Shown here piece after piece: positions 26,001 through 41,500 of a stretch of DNA of 64,000 nt. The stretch is from contig NW_004955470.1 in assembly GCF_000276665.1 (NCBI RefSeq), forward strand, positions 5,400,231 to 5,464,230, in the 5' to 3' direction. The notes under the pieces were generated by a model, which saw only the letters and a list, made by a program, of their open reading frames with translations, was not told the origin of the DNA and searched no databases. The translations under genes were made by a program, and so were the position numbers. The first letter of the stretch is position 1; each line of letters opens with the position of its first letter. This DNA is from Chinchilla lanigera. Lineage: Eukaryota > Chordata > Mammalia > Rodentia > Chinchillidae.

Positions 26001-29000
26001 TGCTCTAACACACGAGAGCAAAACATGTAGAATATTCACTTAGAAGGATTTCTGGAGAGATCAGCATGCCTGACACATTGAGAGATGCCTAGAATAAGTA
26101 AAGCAAGGTCTAGCGGTATCGGCCATGTAGTGGGTACTGCCATAGGCCCCAGTGGTCTGCTCTGCAGCAGACATTGGCAACTTCACCACTGAGGTGATTA
26201 CCACTGGTCCTCACTGCAGACCCCCTACAGAGGGGGAAGAAGATATTCCATACAAACGGAAACCAGAGTAGGGGGAGCTATACTTACATTAGATAAAATA
26301 GCCTTTTAGTCAAAAACTGTAAAATGAGACAAAGACGGTCACTGTATAATGACAAACTAGTCAATTCACTAAGAACACACAGCAATTATACATACAAATG
26401 CACTCAATACTGGAATACCTAAATATATAAAGCAAATATTAATAAATTTGAAAGGAGAGAGAAGCAACAATATACAATAGATGGGGACTTTGATATACCA
26501 CTTTCAATAATGGATAATTATTCTGACAGGAATCTAACGAAGACTATGTTTTAGGCTAAATGTACTGAACACATATAATATATATATATAAAATTCCATC
26601 CAATAGCAGAATTACACCTTTTTCTGAAGCACATCCAAAACATACTCTAAGACAGACCATATGTTAGGACACAAAACAAACAAAAAAAACCAACAAATTT
26701 AAGAGGGCTAAAAATATATCAAGCATTTTTCTGGCCATAATAGAATGAAGTAAAATCATTAACAAAGGGACAACTGGAAAATCCACAAATATGTGGAAAT
26801 TAAATAGCACACTCTGAACAGCCAATGGGACAACACAAACATCAAAAGGAGAATTTTAAAAATCTTGAAACAAAAACAGAAACCAAACAAAAATTTATGG
26901 GATGTGGCAAAAGCAGCTCTCAGAGGGAACTATGTACTGATGAACATCTACATTAAAAAAAGAAAAGATTTCAAATAAACAGCCTAACTATACCTCCAGG
27001 AAGTTAAAAAAAAAAAAACTGAACCCAACGTTAGTAAAAGGAAGGAAACAACAAAGGTCACAGCAAAAGTAAATGTCACATAGCACAAGTCCACAGCAAC
27101 ATACAATAATGGAAGCTAAAAGCTTTCCCCATTAGGTACAAAACGAGGATGACTGCCATTGCCACTGCAATTCATTCCAATACTGGCAGTCTTAGCTAGA
27201 GAATTAAACAAGAAAAATGAAAGGCAGCCAATTCAGAAAGGAAGAAATACAGTAGTCTACTTAGAAATGACATCATCTTTCTGTTTAAAAATGACAGGAT
27301 ATAGAAAATTCTAAAGGTTTCACAAAAAAAAACCTTTTATAACTAATAAATTCATATAAAATTGCAGGATCCAAATCAAAATATAAATCTATTGGGTTGG
27401 GAGAGGGACACAGGGTCTTGCTATGTATGTAGTTCAGGCTGGCCTTGACTTCACTATGTAGCCCAGGCTTGCCTCACTCATAGGAATCCTCCTGCCTCAG
27501 CCTCCTGAGTATTAGGATTATAGGTATGGCTGCCACATCAGCTAAATCTATTGTATTTCTATACAATAACAGAAACTACAATATCATACTGAATGGGGAA
27601 AACCTGAAAATATCCCCTTTAAAATCAGCATAAAGAGAAGGATGTCCACTCTTACTATTATTGTTCAATATAGTACTTAAAATTTTAACCACAGCAATCA
27701 GGCAAGACAAAAAAAGACAAGAGATATGAATAGGAGAGAAAGAAGTCAAACTATCCTTTTTTGTAGGTAATATGATTCTTTATATAAAAAGACCCATAAA
27801 AATAGCAAAGAATTTTTAGATCTGACAAACCAATTCACCAACGTAGTAGGATACAAATTCAATAACAGCAAAATAAACTACTCAATTAAAAAATAGGCAA
27901 AGACCTAAACAACCATTTTTCCAAGGAAGATGTATGAGTGGCCAATAAATATATGAAAAGGTACTCACATCACTAAACATCAGGAAAATGCAAATCAAAA
28001 CCACAATGAGATACCACTTCACACTATCAGGATGACTAGTATCAAAGGCAAGTTTCAACAAGGATGTGGAGAAAAAGAAAACCTTTACATTGTTGGTAGA
28101 AATGTAAATTGGTATAGCCATTATGGACAACTTAGGGAGGTGCCCGAAAGAATTAAAAATACAACCATCACATCATCTAGCAACTCTCAGTCTCTTTCTC
28201 TCTTTCTCTCTCTCTCTCTCTATATATAAAATATATGGACTTCGAATATATATATATTCAAAATGAATAAAATCATAGTCTCAAAGGGAAATCTTCACTC
28301 CCATGTTCATTGCAGCCCTATTCAAAAAAGCCAAGATACACACCCTAAGTGTCCATCAGTGGATGAATGAAGAAACTGTAGCACATCATACCCAATGGAA
28401 TATAAGTCAGTCATAAATAGGGAAGAATCCCTGCCACGTATAACATGGATGAAACTAGAGGACATTATGCTAAGTGAAATAAGCCAAACAGACTAATGCT
28501 ACATGATATAACTTGGAATCTTTAAAAAGCCAAACTCAAAAAACAGTAGAAAAGTGGTTACCAATGGCTGAGATTGATAAGATAAATGGGGAGATGGGTA
28601 AAAATTGGTCCAAGGGTAAAAACTTGCAGTTCTAGGATGAAAAAGTTCTGGACACCTAACATACAGCATGTTGAATGTAGTTAATAACAATAATATGCCA
28701 TACACTTAAAATTTTCCAAGAGTACATATTAATATTCTAACTACAATAAAATTAAAGGAACTATGTGAGGCAATGGATATACCAATTAAGCTGATTAAAG
28801 TAATCATTTCATAATATTTATATATCAAAAGATCACAATGTATGCCTTCAATATATACAATTTTTATTCAACAATTACACCTCAATAACGTTGAAAAATC
28901 TTTCAAAAATTAAAATGAAACTACTATGACCCAACATTCCCACTTCTAAGTATTTATTTAAAAGAATAGATATCAGGACCTTGAAGACATTATCTGCATT

Positions 29001-32000
29001 CCCACGCTCATATACCCACCATTATTCACAGTTGCCGAGAGGTGAAAATAATCTAAATCTCCTTCAGCAGATGAAGAGATAAAGAAAACGTGGTGTATAC
29101 ATTCAACGGAATATTATTTAGTCTTTAAAGTGAAGGAAATTTTGTCAGATGCTACACCATGGAGGAACCTTAAGAACATTACTTGTGTGACAGGTGAAAT
29201 AAAACCGTCATAGAAGGAAAAATACTGTATAATATCCCACATACAAAAGGTAAACTCAAAAACAGAAATTTGAACAGTTACTGCCAGCAGCTGAGGGGAA
29301 GGAGAAGCATCCATCTTCAATTGATGTAGATCGTTTAGGTGTACAGAAGGCAAAAGTTCTAGAGATCTACTATATAGTTCATATTATGCAATACACTTAA
29401 ACGTTTAAGTATATTTCATGTTATTTTTTTTTAACCACAAAAAGGAAGTAACAAAATAAGGAAGGAAAGGAGGGAGAAAGGGAGGGAGAGAATACATATA
29501 TGATCAACTGACCTATGCACTGCAAGGCAATTCAGTGAAGAAAAGTAAGTATTTTCAACAAATGATCCTGGAACAACTAAACATCCTTATGCCAAAAAAG
29601 TGGAATATCATTTACATATTATATCACATACAAAAATTAACTTGAAATGATTACAGATCTAAATGTAAGAGCTAAAACTATAAAACTGCTAAGAGTAATT
29701 ATGGGAGAAAATCTTAATTACTTTAGGCTTTACAAAAATTTCTTTAAAAGAACATAAAACACTGGATTATAAATATATTAAATTCAATAAATTTCACTAA
29801 AAACATTTGCTCTTTAAAAAGATACTGTTAAGATAGTACAAAGGCAAGCCACAGAATGGGAGAAAATATCTGCAAAACATATACCTGATAAATATTTTAT
29901 ACATAAAATACAGAATCTTACAATTTTATTAATATAACAGTAATATAAAAGATTTAGCAGGTATCTCACAAAAGATGCACAGATAGCAAATAAGTTCATG
30001 AACAGATGCCAAAATCATTAATCATTAGGAAAGGATAAATTAAAACCATAATATATATCTGTTAGAAAAGTTAACGCTAAGATACCTTGGTAAGGATATG
30101 TAACTACTGAAACACTCCTACACTGCTGCTACAAATGTAAAATAAAATAGCACAAGCACTGTTCTACAGCCACTAGGGAGCAGGAGAAAGAGAGAGAGGA
30201 AAAGGGAGAGGAAAAAGGGAAGAGGTGAGAAAGAGGGAGACGGAGAGTTAACTGGTTTGTTCAAAAGTGAAATACATATCATCATACAACTTACCCATTT
30301 TAATCCTTTAATCAAGAAAAACAAAAGCATTTAGACACAGAAGGACTTATATAGGAATGTTTTCAGCAAGTTTGTCACAGGCCCAAATTGGAAACAACCT
30401 AATGTCTATTTCTATACCCATACAATATAACATTAGTCAGCTATTACACAGGATGATTAAATATATATATATATATAATATGAATACATCTCAAAATAAT
30501 TCATGCTGTATAACTGCATTTGTTTAAAGTTTTCATATTTATGGTGTGCCCATTATATGTCAATAAAACTGTTAAAATAAATGGACATCAAAAAATCCCT
30601 AAAATTATTATATATCTCTCTGCTAGAACATTATACTATAAAAAGTTCTCCAAAGAACTCCTAATAACATGAGAAAATGTTTATGGTATATAATTAAATG
30701 AAACTGGTCAAATACAAAATTATACAGGCCAATCTCAATCACATAAAAACTAACATAATACATACAGGTAGACAAATTTCTGTTCAGGAACAGGTTATAT
30801 TATTATTTTTCCCTGGAATACAGAATTGAGAATGATTTAGGGGCTGGGGATTTAGCTCAGTGGCACCGCACCTGCCCGGCAAGCACAAGGTAGTGAGTTT
30901 GATTCCTGGCACTGGGGAAAAAAAAAAAAAAGAATGATTTAAATTTTCCTCATGATTTTCTCAATTTTGTAAGGTTTTTTGGTTACTGTTGTTTTGCTTT
31001 GTTACCTTCATTTCACCTGATCTTAGAATATTCTTATAAGCAGTAAAATTTTTTAATAGTGAAGGAAAAGAACTTGAATTATCTGTCCTGACAAGTGACT
31101 GCAACCTGTGCACCACAGCTCCTGCAGTGATCCAAGAGAGACTGAGAATTCACACAAGGACCAAACATTATCTGTAGACTCAGTAATATACTTCACTCAG
31201 ATGAACTACTATTTTGTAGGCACACATGTGGTAGATTCCTGTAATCCCAGCATTCCGGGAGACTACGGAAGGACTGCAAGATGAACCCAGCCTAGGCAAT
31301 ATAGTGAGACTCTGACTCAAAATAAAAAATTAAAAAAGGGCAGGGATGTACCCCAATGCAAGGTCCTGGGTTCAATATCCAGTACCACAAAAACAAAACA
31401 ACAACATGAAATGCTATTTTTTCAAATGTTCACAGATCCATTAAAATTTGACCGTACTGAATTTACAGAACCTCTATTCCCCCTATCAACGGATCCTAAA
31501 AGTTAAATGACAGACATAGGGCCTGGGGATTTAGCTCAGCAGCTCAGCGCCTGCCTGGCAAGCGCGACATCGTAAGTTCTATCCCCAGTACTGGAAATAA
31601 AACAAAACAAAACAAAAAATGACAGACATAGAAATTGTCCAAAAATGTATCCTCTCATATTTATTGCATATAGGCTATTTTAATTGATATATGTTCTGCT
31701 TCCATAATAGTATGTAGGAAGAGTTAAAGCAACATACTTAGCATTCAGTTAATAGAAATTCCATTACATGCTCCTATTTTTGTACTATGACTTTTTTTTT
31801 TTTTTTTTTTTTTGGTCTTTTTGAGACAGGGTCTCACTATATAGTTCAGGCTGGCCTTGAATTCACTTTGTAGCCTGGGCTGGTCTTGAACTCATAGTGA
31901 TCCTCCTGTCTCAGCCTCCTAAATTCTGGGATTACACATGTGTGTCACCACGTCCAGCCTCTACTATGACTTTTTTTTTATTTTTTATTTTTTTGGTATC

Positions 32001-35000
32001 AGGAATTGAACTCATGATCTTGCACTTGCCAGGCAGGCGCTATCTCCAGCCCTCTGACTTTTAATTACCTCTAAACTACCTCTTTTCTAACATGTCCCTC
32101 TTTATATTGTTAACATCCCAGAACAGAATTTAAGGTTATACAGTAAATTAAACAAATTCAAATATGCTTAGTATCCAGAAGGGCCTTATAAAAGCTATTT
32201 CAATTAAACTTCAAGAAATCTGCAAATGTACAGGTAAGATTACTAGAAATATGCTTTCTAGTTAAGTGGGCCATTACCAGTCTGTGATGATTTCAGGGAA
32301 ACTGTTCAATATGTCCTGAGGTTTCTAAAACTGCTTCACAATAATACTTCCAGAAATTAAATTCAACAAATAATTTAATTTTCATTATAAAAGATATTAC
32401 AAAAAGCAGAGCTATCAGTTACAGTTATTTCATTTACCTCAAAGAATTATTCTCTGCTTTTTGTCTGCCAAGTTCACTCTCAGTATCCATTGCTTTTCTT
32501 GCTAGTGATTTCATTTCTTTTTCCACAGTGGTTATGGTTTCCTTCATCAAAGTCATATTTGACATTTGCTCCATCCGTTCATCATCAAGCTATACAAGTA
32601 GAACAACAAAGTTACGCCATCACTAAAGAAGCCTCAGGTGTCTTCCTGCAGAGACAGCCTCCCTCACTCCATTCCAGCTGTGGGTTATGGAAAACCTTAC
32701 ATAAGATGGTCGGGTCAGACCTGAGTGCTGTGGGAGGTGTTATGGAGAAGGTATTATGTTTTTGTAAGGAACAAAAACTGGACACTGCATAGCTTTTCTA
32801 TAAAGTCTATCACAGTGCGTTGGTTTACATTTTTCCAATCTGGTTCAATTTGTCTATAGCCTACATATTCAAATTGCAAAGGAATTTCTTATTTGTTATC
32901 TACTATTAATAAATTACGAATGAGATTATGGGGTAAGTGGGATCATGAAAACAAAAACTTTCTCTTGTTTAGTGTTTTTACTTATTATAACAAAATACTT
33001 CAGATAAATTTATAAAAATATTTAATTAAACTTAATAACAAGTTAAATACATTTAATCCTGCTTATATAGTCATAACATCTCAAATATATATCCACAGCA
33101 TCTCAAATTCTTCATATCTTTATATTTGGCAATATTATTTTTAACAAAACAGAGAGATGAGAAAGTACTAAAATCTGAGAAGACATCCTAACAGTTTTTT
33201 AAAAGAACACGTTTTGCAACCAAACACACAAAAAATTTACTCGTACTTTTAAAAGGAAGCAAGTAAAACAGTGATGATTTGTACTATACATACCACCTTA
33301 AGTATTTTAGGATTACAAACATTATCTTATAAAAATAAAAGAACTTCTCTGAATACAGAAAAAAGGGGAGAGAGAAGGTCACTGAGAGGCTTTTATAGCC
33401 TAGAGTGATTGTTTTTACATTATGAACTGTACACTCCAGCTCTTCTATCCTTTGTTCCAAGTGGGCTTTCTCATTAAATGCTGTCTCTTGAGCAATCTGT
33501 TTAAAATAGAAAAATAAAAAGAGTGATTTCAGTGTCACTATATTTGTGTTTCACATATGTTTAGATAGATAAAATGCCTGCAAACCTTTAGCCTTTCTCT
33601 CAGACTGTCTCGCTCTGTGGTCATTCTTCGTAAATCAGTGAAGGCTACATCTCTCTCAGTCTCCACCCGCCGGAGAATAGCATGTGCTGTTGTTGATTTA
33701 GGAGACTTACAGTTTTTCATCATTTCTCGCCGAAGTCGAGCAATTTCTTCCTGTGCCTGTTATTTAAATACACAGATAAAATTTTAAAATAAGCTTTAAA
33801 TTAGACATAAATATGTCCACCTTATATCTAGCCAGTTACAATGCAAACCTGTATTAATATGCATAAGCGAAGTAATGATAGTTTATATTTTCAAATGAAT
33901 TTATACCAATAAATGCAAATGAATATATTTGAATACAAGTTCACTTTACAATGTATTTATCAAAAATTTTAAATAAAATTAATTAGGACAAAATCACTGC
34001 ATCAAAGAATGTTTTGCAACAAAATATACTCAGTATACTTCTTTTATCTATTTTGTGGTAAAAATTTGAATACATCATAATTCAGGTAGAACACTGACGT
34101 GGTGAAGATTATCATAGTGTCTGCCTTTCTCTACTTCAGTGCATTTCCTACTAGCATTTCCTGGCTACTTCTGCCCTGACAAAAACACCCATCATACTGT
34201 GGTAGCCCAAGATACTCTCTATTCACTTGTTCAGATGACATCAGACCCTATTTTGCTGCAGAAGTCTCCCTAGCTTTTTTCCTCAGGATTTGGGTCCCCA
34301 TCTATTCAGCTGATGTCTAAGTCTTCAGGGAAAGACTCATCAAATCCCAATTTCTGTACCTCAGCCTGCACTAGAACTCCAGACCTTACTTCCTTAAGAG
34401 CCTTCTAAAATCTCCCAGTTTCTAGTTGTTTTCCTGACCTTGAATAGTGCCTCTTTCTCCCCAACCCTCTGTCACCTACACGGCTCCTTTATCTTGAAAA
34501 CCTGTCATTTAATCCTGCTGTGCCATTGGCCGTGCTGCATTTCTTCTTCCTCCGGTATAATTTTTTAAAGTACCATCTGTACCCATTGGAATAGTTCCTC
34601 ACCACCCACTCTCTCAACCCAGTGTAACCAGGCTCCCACTCCCAGCATATTCCACAGAATTTCAAGTAATGAGCTCACCAAATCTAACAGGCTTTCCTCC
34701 ATTCCTGTTCTTCACATTCTGGCAACACCTGATGTTATTTTCATCACCCTTTTTCTTGAGATTCCTTCCTCCCTTGGACTTGTAACATCTTCTTAGTTCT
34801 TTATCTCTTTCAAAAGCTCCTCTCTACCTCTTGAACATTACATCTTGACCTCTTCGTTCCTTTAGGTAGAGCATTCTCACTGAGAATTTCATTTACTCTG
34901 CAGACTCAAAACTCACCTCTAAGCCATGACTTCTAAAACTACACACTATCTGTCTCCTCACACCAATACTGTACTCCTGACTGCCTGAGGCAATTACCAC

Positions 35001-38000
35001 CTGAATGTATACCATCATCTTGCTCCATCTATCTGACCCTAGAGTCACAATTTTTCCCTCACAAATGACTTTTTTTTTCTTTTTTTTTTTTTGCGACAGG
35101 GTCTTGCTGTACAGTTCAGGCTATGCCTGCACTCACTATGTATCCAGGCTGGCCTTGAACTTTCAGCAATCCTCCTGCCTCAGCCTCCTGAGTGCTGTGA
35201 TTATAGGCATGTGTGACCACACCCAGCACCAATGACTTTATTTCTCCTTTTATTACAATTCTCTCAGTCATTCAAAACAGACTTTTAGATAATTCAGTTT
35301 GTTCCTCTTTGCTAAAGCCAATCTCATCAAGTCTCTCTGCATGGCTTTCGTGTGTCTTATGTCCACTGATGGCACCTCACTTAGTCCCTCAGAGTCTCAT
35401 GCACGCACTACTGGAGCAGCCTTCCAAGGAGCCCACAGTCTCTCCCTCCTCTAGTTCTCCTGAGGGAGTGACTGCTGTGCAAGAGTAATATAGGAGGATT
35501 ATCCGAGAAATAAGAAGTTGCCACCAGGTTAAAACTGTACTCTGGTCATGTTTCTCCTTCTTTAAAAAACAATAAATTTCTCACTACATAAAACAAACTA
35601 TAAGTCTTTAATTAAGTTCACCCAACAGCCTCTACTGTCCAAGTTCAGAAGTCCACAAACTATGTGAGCTCACAGAACAAAGTGAGCCTGCCTCCTTATT
35701 TTATAGATCTATAAGGTAAGAATATATACATCTAGAAATGCCGCTCATTACTTGTTTGTTTATTCATAAATAAGGAATAAACAATTTACCTGTTCATAAA
35801 GAAGGAAGGTCTTGTCTCTCTCAGATGTAAGAACCTTGACATTACCCTGAATTTCTGCCAAATGACGCTCATATTTTTCCAGCATGCATTTAAGTTCTTC
35901 ACGATCTCTTGTTGTTGACTTCAAAAGCTCTACATCACAGTTGGCACCCTACAATTATTACATAAGAAATCTGAAATTTTTCTTTTCAACATATGGTATT
36001 AAAAAAAGCTGATACTGGTGGTAGTATATGATCTCTACTTAAATATGACTATATAAAAAGGGGAATCATGAAAAATAAATAACAAAATCATCTTCCTTTT
36101 ACAATAGCTTTACCGCAAATTGCTCAAATTTGTCTGATTATTGCTTAAACATTAATTATATTGGGAATAAAACTGGAAATAAAGAACCAATATTCTTTTT
36201 TCTTAAAGGAACATGTCTCTTTCTCCTTAACTGAGTATAACTGACAGTTAAAATCATATATAGTTAGGATGTCCAACACAACATTTTGAGATATATATAC
36301 ATTGTTAAGTGATTACTACAAACTAGCTGTTATGGTTTAGATCTAGATGTCTCCCTAAAGCCTCCCAGGATCATAGGGAGGAGCGTTGGAAGGTGACTGA
36401 ATTAAGGGCCGTATACATCGCTGATGTGCTGTTAGGAGATGCAGCCTGTCAGAAGAGGTGGGTCACTGGTGTGTGACATGGAGGGTTTATCTCCCTTCCC
36501 GGCTCCTCCCTTCATGTTCTCTGCTTCCCAGATGCCATGAGGTGAGCAGATCTCCTCCATCATTCCCCTGAGCCAAGCTGTCCTGCCTTGGAGCCAGCCA
36601 ACCATGCCTGAATGTGAGCCAAATTCAACCTTTCCTCCTGTAAGTTGTGGGTGTCAGGTGTTGTGTCTCAGTGAAAAAGAAAGCTGACTAAGGCACTAAC
36701 ATACTCATCACCTCATACACTCATAGCAATCTTCCCTCCACTTAGAAATATTTTATAGTAGCACAAGTCAAAAACTACTCAAATAAAAAGAAAAACACAG
36801 TCAGTACCACAAACAGATGAGTGAACATCATTCTAGATGATTTCTTGATATCTCTCTATACAAATGCATTTTTGAAAATAAAACCTGGCGATGTCACGTA
36901 TACTGTTTTATAACTTGCTGTTTCACTTAACAAAGTATAGCAGACAACTACAATAAATTCATGTCAACATCATGATCTCTTAATGATATAATTCATAATT
37001 TTTCCCACCCTACACTTCCCCCCCCATTCCCTTCTTTGTTTACTATAGTCGCCTCCTACTTTCGTACCATCTTTTTTAGAGTCTGCATATTAGGGGAAAG
37101 ATGCAATACTTGTCTTTCTGAGTCTGGCTGATTTTGCTTATGATGATGATGTCCAGTTCCATCTATTTACCTGCAAATGACCTAATTTTGCTCTTCCTTT
37201 TGGCCATGTGATGCAGTACTCCTCTGTGCATTTATACTCCATTTAAAGAACCAACATTCTCATGCACTGGGCCAGGATGGAACCTCTGTCTCCCAACCTC
37301 TTTGACATAGCAATTCATGCCAATCAAAACGAATTATTTGCAGATTAGGTAAGTCAAAGTATGTAAGTCAGTGAGCAACAGACTCCAAAATATTTACAAG
37401 TTTTCAAACTTACCCGGGAAGATGGAGATGGGCGTCTTGGGCTTTTAGATCTATTTCTGAGCATTTTTCTCAAATGTTGAGCTTCACTTTTGTAGTAATC
37501 TCTGTCTGCTTCTAAAGTCTTGACAAAGGAATCAAGTCTAGAGGGAGATTTATTTTGTGCTTTTTCAGTCTCTAAAATTATCTTGCCAAGGAGGAAAAAA
37601 TCAGACCATTATCTCAAGCTAAATTCTGGCATCCTTTTCTAAAAAAAACAAACAGAATTCTTAAAAATATTAAATTTGTCATTTTAAAAATAGAATATTT
37701 AAAACTTATTCGTGATTAGTTTTTTAAAAGCAATTACTTTTGTTTTTTACCATTGCTGGATGTGCTTTATTTTTTCTTGACTAAGAGAACACCTAAATTT
37801 ACTCAATAACTTTGAAGAAAAATGGTTTAAAAAACGTCAGATGCCATAAATGTGCCCAGACCTAACACAAGTATTATGAAAGGAATTAATGTGCTTTAGA
37901 AAAACTTACATGCTATAATAAAACATCTGTCATACTGTTCAAGTTTTGTTCAATAATTTTTCAGTGAATTAATAAATTAAATAGATGTTGGCTATTCCAT

Positions 38001-38546
38001 ACTTTCAAGTGTATTTCCATTCATTTTAATATACTTGGAAACATTTATTTTATAATTTTTTAACATTTTTACATTTATCAATATTTTATTGGAAGAAAAT
38101 TATAAACATTTTCAGAGTATATTAAATATTTTAAGGTTAAATTTTTTGTTGTTGTTGTCTTTTTGAGACAAGGTTTCACTACGCAGTTCAGGCTGACCTT
38201 GAACTCACTTTGTAGCCCAAGCTGGCCTTGAACGTGTGACAATCCTCCCGTCTCAGCCTCCCAAATGCTAGAATTACAGGGGTGCACCACCACATGCTGC
38301 TAAGGTTAAAATCTTTAAACAGAACTGTTTTTATTTCATAAATAAAATTAACAGAATTAAGCAACAAAACTTATGATTAAAAATATTTATTACTAAGGTC
38401 AATGAAATTTAATATGCAGACAGATGCACCTTATATTTTGAGAACTAAAATTTTCAAAGCCATCATTTTAAACAGAAGAACCATTAAAGACATTAAAAAA
38501 ACTAATGAAAAGTTGTTCTCTCTCCCTAGGAAAAAACTAGTGTGTG

Positions 38547-38581
<35 letters not shown>

Positions 38582-41500
38582 TTCTTTACAGCTTACTAAA
38601 TATAAATGATTACTTAACAAAGATCTATGAAAAATCTTAAATTTTTACTTACAGACTTAAGCCTTTTTATTGTATCTTCCAATACTGTTATATTGTTTTG
38701 TTGGTATATAAGTTCAATCTGAAAAATGAGAAACCATTTCTCTTACTTTTATTACAAATTTTACTTAAACTGATCTAACTGGAAACAGGATCAAAAAGAA
38801 GGTCATTTTAAAATAAAAACTTGAAGGCTGAAATTTTAAGAAAAATATAATCTACCAATTATGTTTACCCATCTTTGACAGTTAAAAAAAAACTTCAATG
38901 AAATACAACAGTTCCTTTGAATTACACAATGTTCTATAGAAGATATTAATTGATTATATTTTACCAAATTACAACCCCATAAACTAGAACAAAATGTTAA
39001 CATCAGTTATTATTCTGAAAATGTTAATATGGAGTCTGTAAAAGAATGGCTTGGTTTTTTTGGTTTTTTCTCCGGTACCGGGAACCGAACTCACGACCTT
39101 GCACTTGCCAGGCAGGCGCTTTGCCGCTGAGCTAAACCCCCAGCCCCAAGAATGGCTAGAATAAAAGAAGCTTCCCAAAATTAACCCATTTAGATTAGAC
39201 TGGTTCTTCCTCTGACCCATTTTAAAAATTTAGTTCAACCCAATCCACAAAATGCTTTGTGATAAAACTCACAGTATCATTTCGTGACACTGAATATACT
39301 CAGTCTTACAGTATTATCACCTTATAAATCTATATGGTATGTTCCTAAAGGACAGTAAATATTTATGCAGTAAAGTTCTCTTAAAGATAAAAGGTAGCAA
39401 TTAGCTTAATAAAAGATGTTTTTCGTTCATCAATTTTCCCCTCATTATTCTAAACTAAAATTTGTTGTGGTCTTTCTGTTATATTTTAATTTTAAATTTT
39501 CTTGAATTATTCGTCTTCATTTATTCTTTAAATCAAGTTATTTTCTAAGATTTCTCTAGCAGTCATAATAAATATGAAATATTAATTGAATGTATTGTTT
39601 GGAACATAGGTTAAAGCTTAGATAAGCTTATGTATTGTTTTCAATAAGTAATTTTCAATGTTTTAAATTATTCTTCTGTGGTGATACTAAAAAGAATGGG
39701 AAATGGTTTATACAATGTATAAAGATGTCCATTTTAAATTAAGTATAAAAATTGGGCAAAAGAGAATATCTAGTATGATACTTTCTCAAAAAAAATAAAG
39801 TAGTGCTTACTTCAGCAGCACATATAATAAAAATAAGACAATTCACATACATTCTAGATATGGGTAAAATATAATGAATAACATGTAAAAGAAAAAGATA
39901 GGGGCTGGGGATTTAGCTCAGTGGCACAGCGCCTGCCTGGCAAGCGCAAGGTCCTGAGTTCAATTCCTGGTACCGGAAAAAAAAACAACAACAAAAAAAA
40001 GATAGATTATGACTGGGCATATCATGGTAGATTTTACTTTTTCATTATACTTCATGGACTGAAATTCCATGGTTCTCACTAGGTAGTTTAGGCTGGCCTT
40101 GAACTCGCTATGTAGCTCAGAGTGGCCTCAAACTTCCAGTGATCCTCCTGCCTCAGCCTCCTGAGTTCTGGGATTACATGTATGTGCCACCACACCGGGC
40201 TGCTGATAGACAGAAATTTTTATAATAAACATGTATTATTCTGTATGTATGTGATGCTTGAGATCAAACCCAAGGCCTACACATATGCTAGGCAAGCATT
40301 CTACCACTAAGCCACATCAACAGCCCATACTTTCATAAAGATAAAAACTGCTGGGTGGGGTGGGACACATCTGTTATCTCAGCTACTTGAAAGGCTGACA
40401 AAGAAGGACCACAACTTTAAGGCCAGCCTACATCACTTAGCAAGACCATATATCAAAATAAATAAAATGTGGATGTAGCTCTGTATACAGGCTCTGGGTT
40501 CAATCTCTAGTACTGGAAAAAAAATACTGCTGATTCCCACATGAAAAACAATAACTGGTTCAAATAAAAAAAAAATCAACTCAATGTTTTCATTTATCTG
40601 ACAGTTATTTAATGAATGTCTATCATGTATCTGTCACTGCAATATGTGCTAAGTAAAGCAAAGAACAAAATAAAAACCTCTGCCCCCCTGGAGTTTTTAT
40701 TTCAGTCAAAAGAGCAAAAACAAAAGATAATAGAAAAATAGATGTCAGATAGTGATCATGTCACTGAAAAAATGTACAGTGAGCACTCATGTATCTGTTC
40801 TAGGTATTTAAGATAAAAAGGTGAACAAAACAGGTAAAGATCCTTGCCTTTGAGGACCTAACATACCAACTGCAATAGACAATTTAAAAATAAACTTAAA
40901 ATAAACCATCTAGTACATTTGCAGAGCAAAAGCAGAGCTACTGAATTGGGAATGTTTATGAGAAACTGGTTGGAATATGAAATAGAATGACCAAGAAGAG
41001 GTGACCGTTGAGCAAAGATTTAAAGAAGGGGGGCAATCGGTGACATGAAAATCCAGGAGACTACTCCAGGCAAAAGCTGCAGCTATAGCAAAGGTGCTAA
41101 GGCAAAAGAACACCTGTTAAGTTCCAAGGGGCATCAAGGGGCCACTGTGGCTGGAGCAGAGTGAAGAAAGGGGCCGTGCCCAGAACTGGAAGGAAGTACA
41201 AAGAAAACTAAAGCAGAGGAGAGTAGGGAGTGTGCAAGAGTCTATAGGGAGGTGGCTTACAAACTTTGGGCAACCCACTTGGGTCCCCTTCTGTCCCACT
41301 CTTGGTCAGAAGCTCTTTCCCTCAGTAAATATGTTCTACTCTTAACCTCCATTGTTCCTAAAATTCATTCTATGCTTTTTGAGAACTCGAACTCATCCCA
41401 GGTATATTTCAGGTTGGGAGTTTCTTTCCCCTGTATCATTTGGAGGTCTCCCACTGAGATTACTGGACGGAGACTTAAAAGCTACACACCTACCCAAAAT

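Larger units (their letters stand above)
25766..28300 (+). mobile_element. old L1M, 5' UTR to ORF2, fragmented
   Basis: 25770-25800 (atcaacaagatggctgaaca) looks like an L1M 5' UTR. 26250-27880 carries ORF2-like sequence with many stops (for example agaaggatgtccactcttac). 27880-28180 is near the ORF2 C-terminus. An ID and a B1 were inserted later. Confidence 0.6.

Noticed and set aside
28310..29400. Recent tandem duplication of an L1 3' end
   Set aside because: The two segments share landmarks but differ too much by eye to be a recent duplication; separate old insertions are as likely.
39803..39842. Functional U6 snRNA gene
   Set aside because: Only the first 40 of about 106 bases are present, and no upstream PSE/TATA arrangement was seen.
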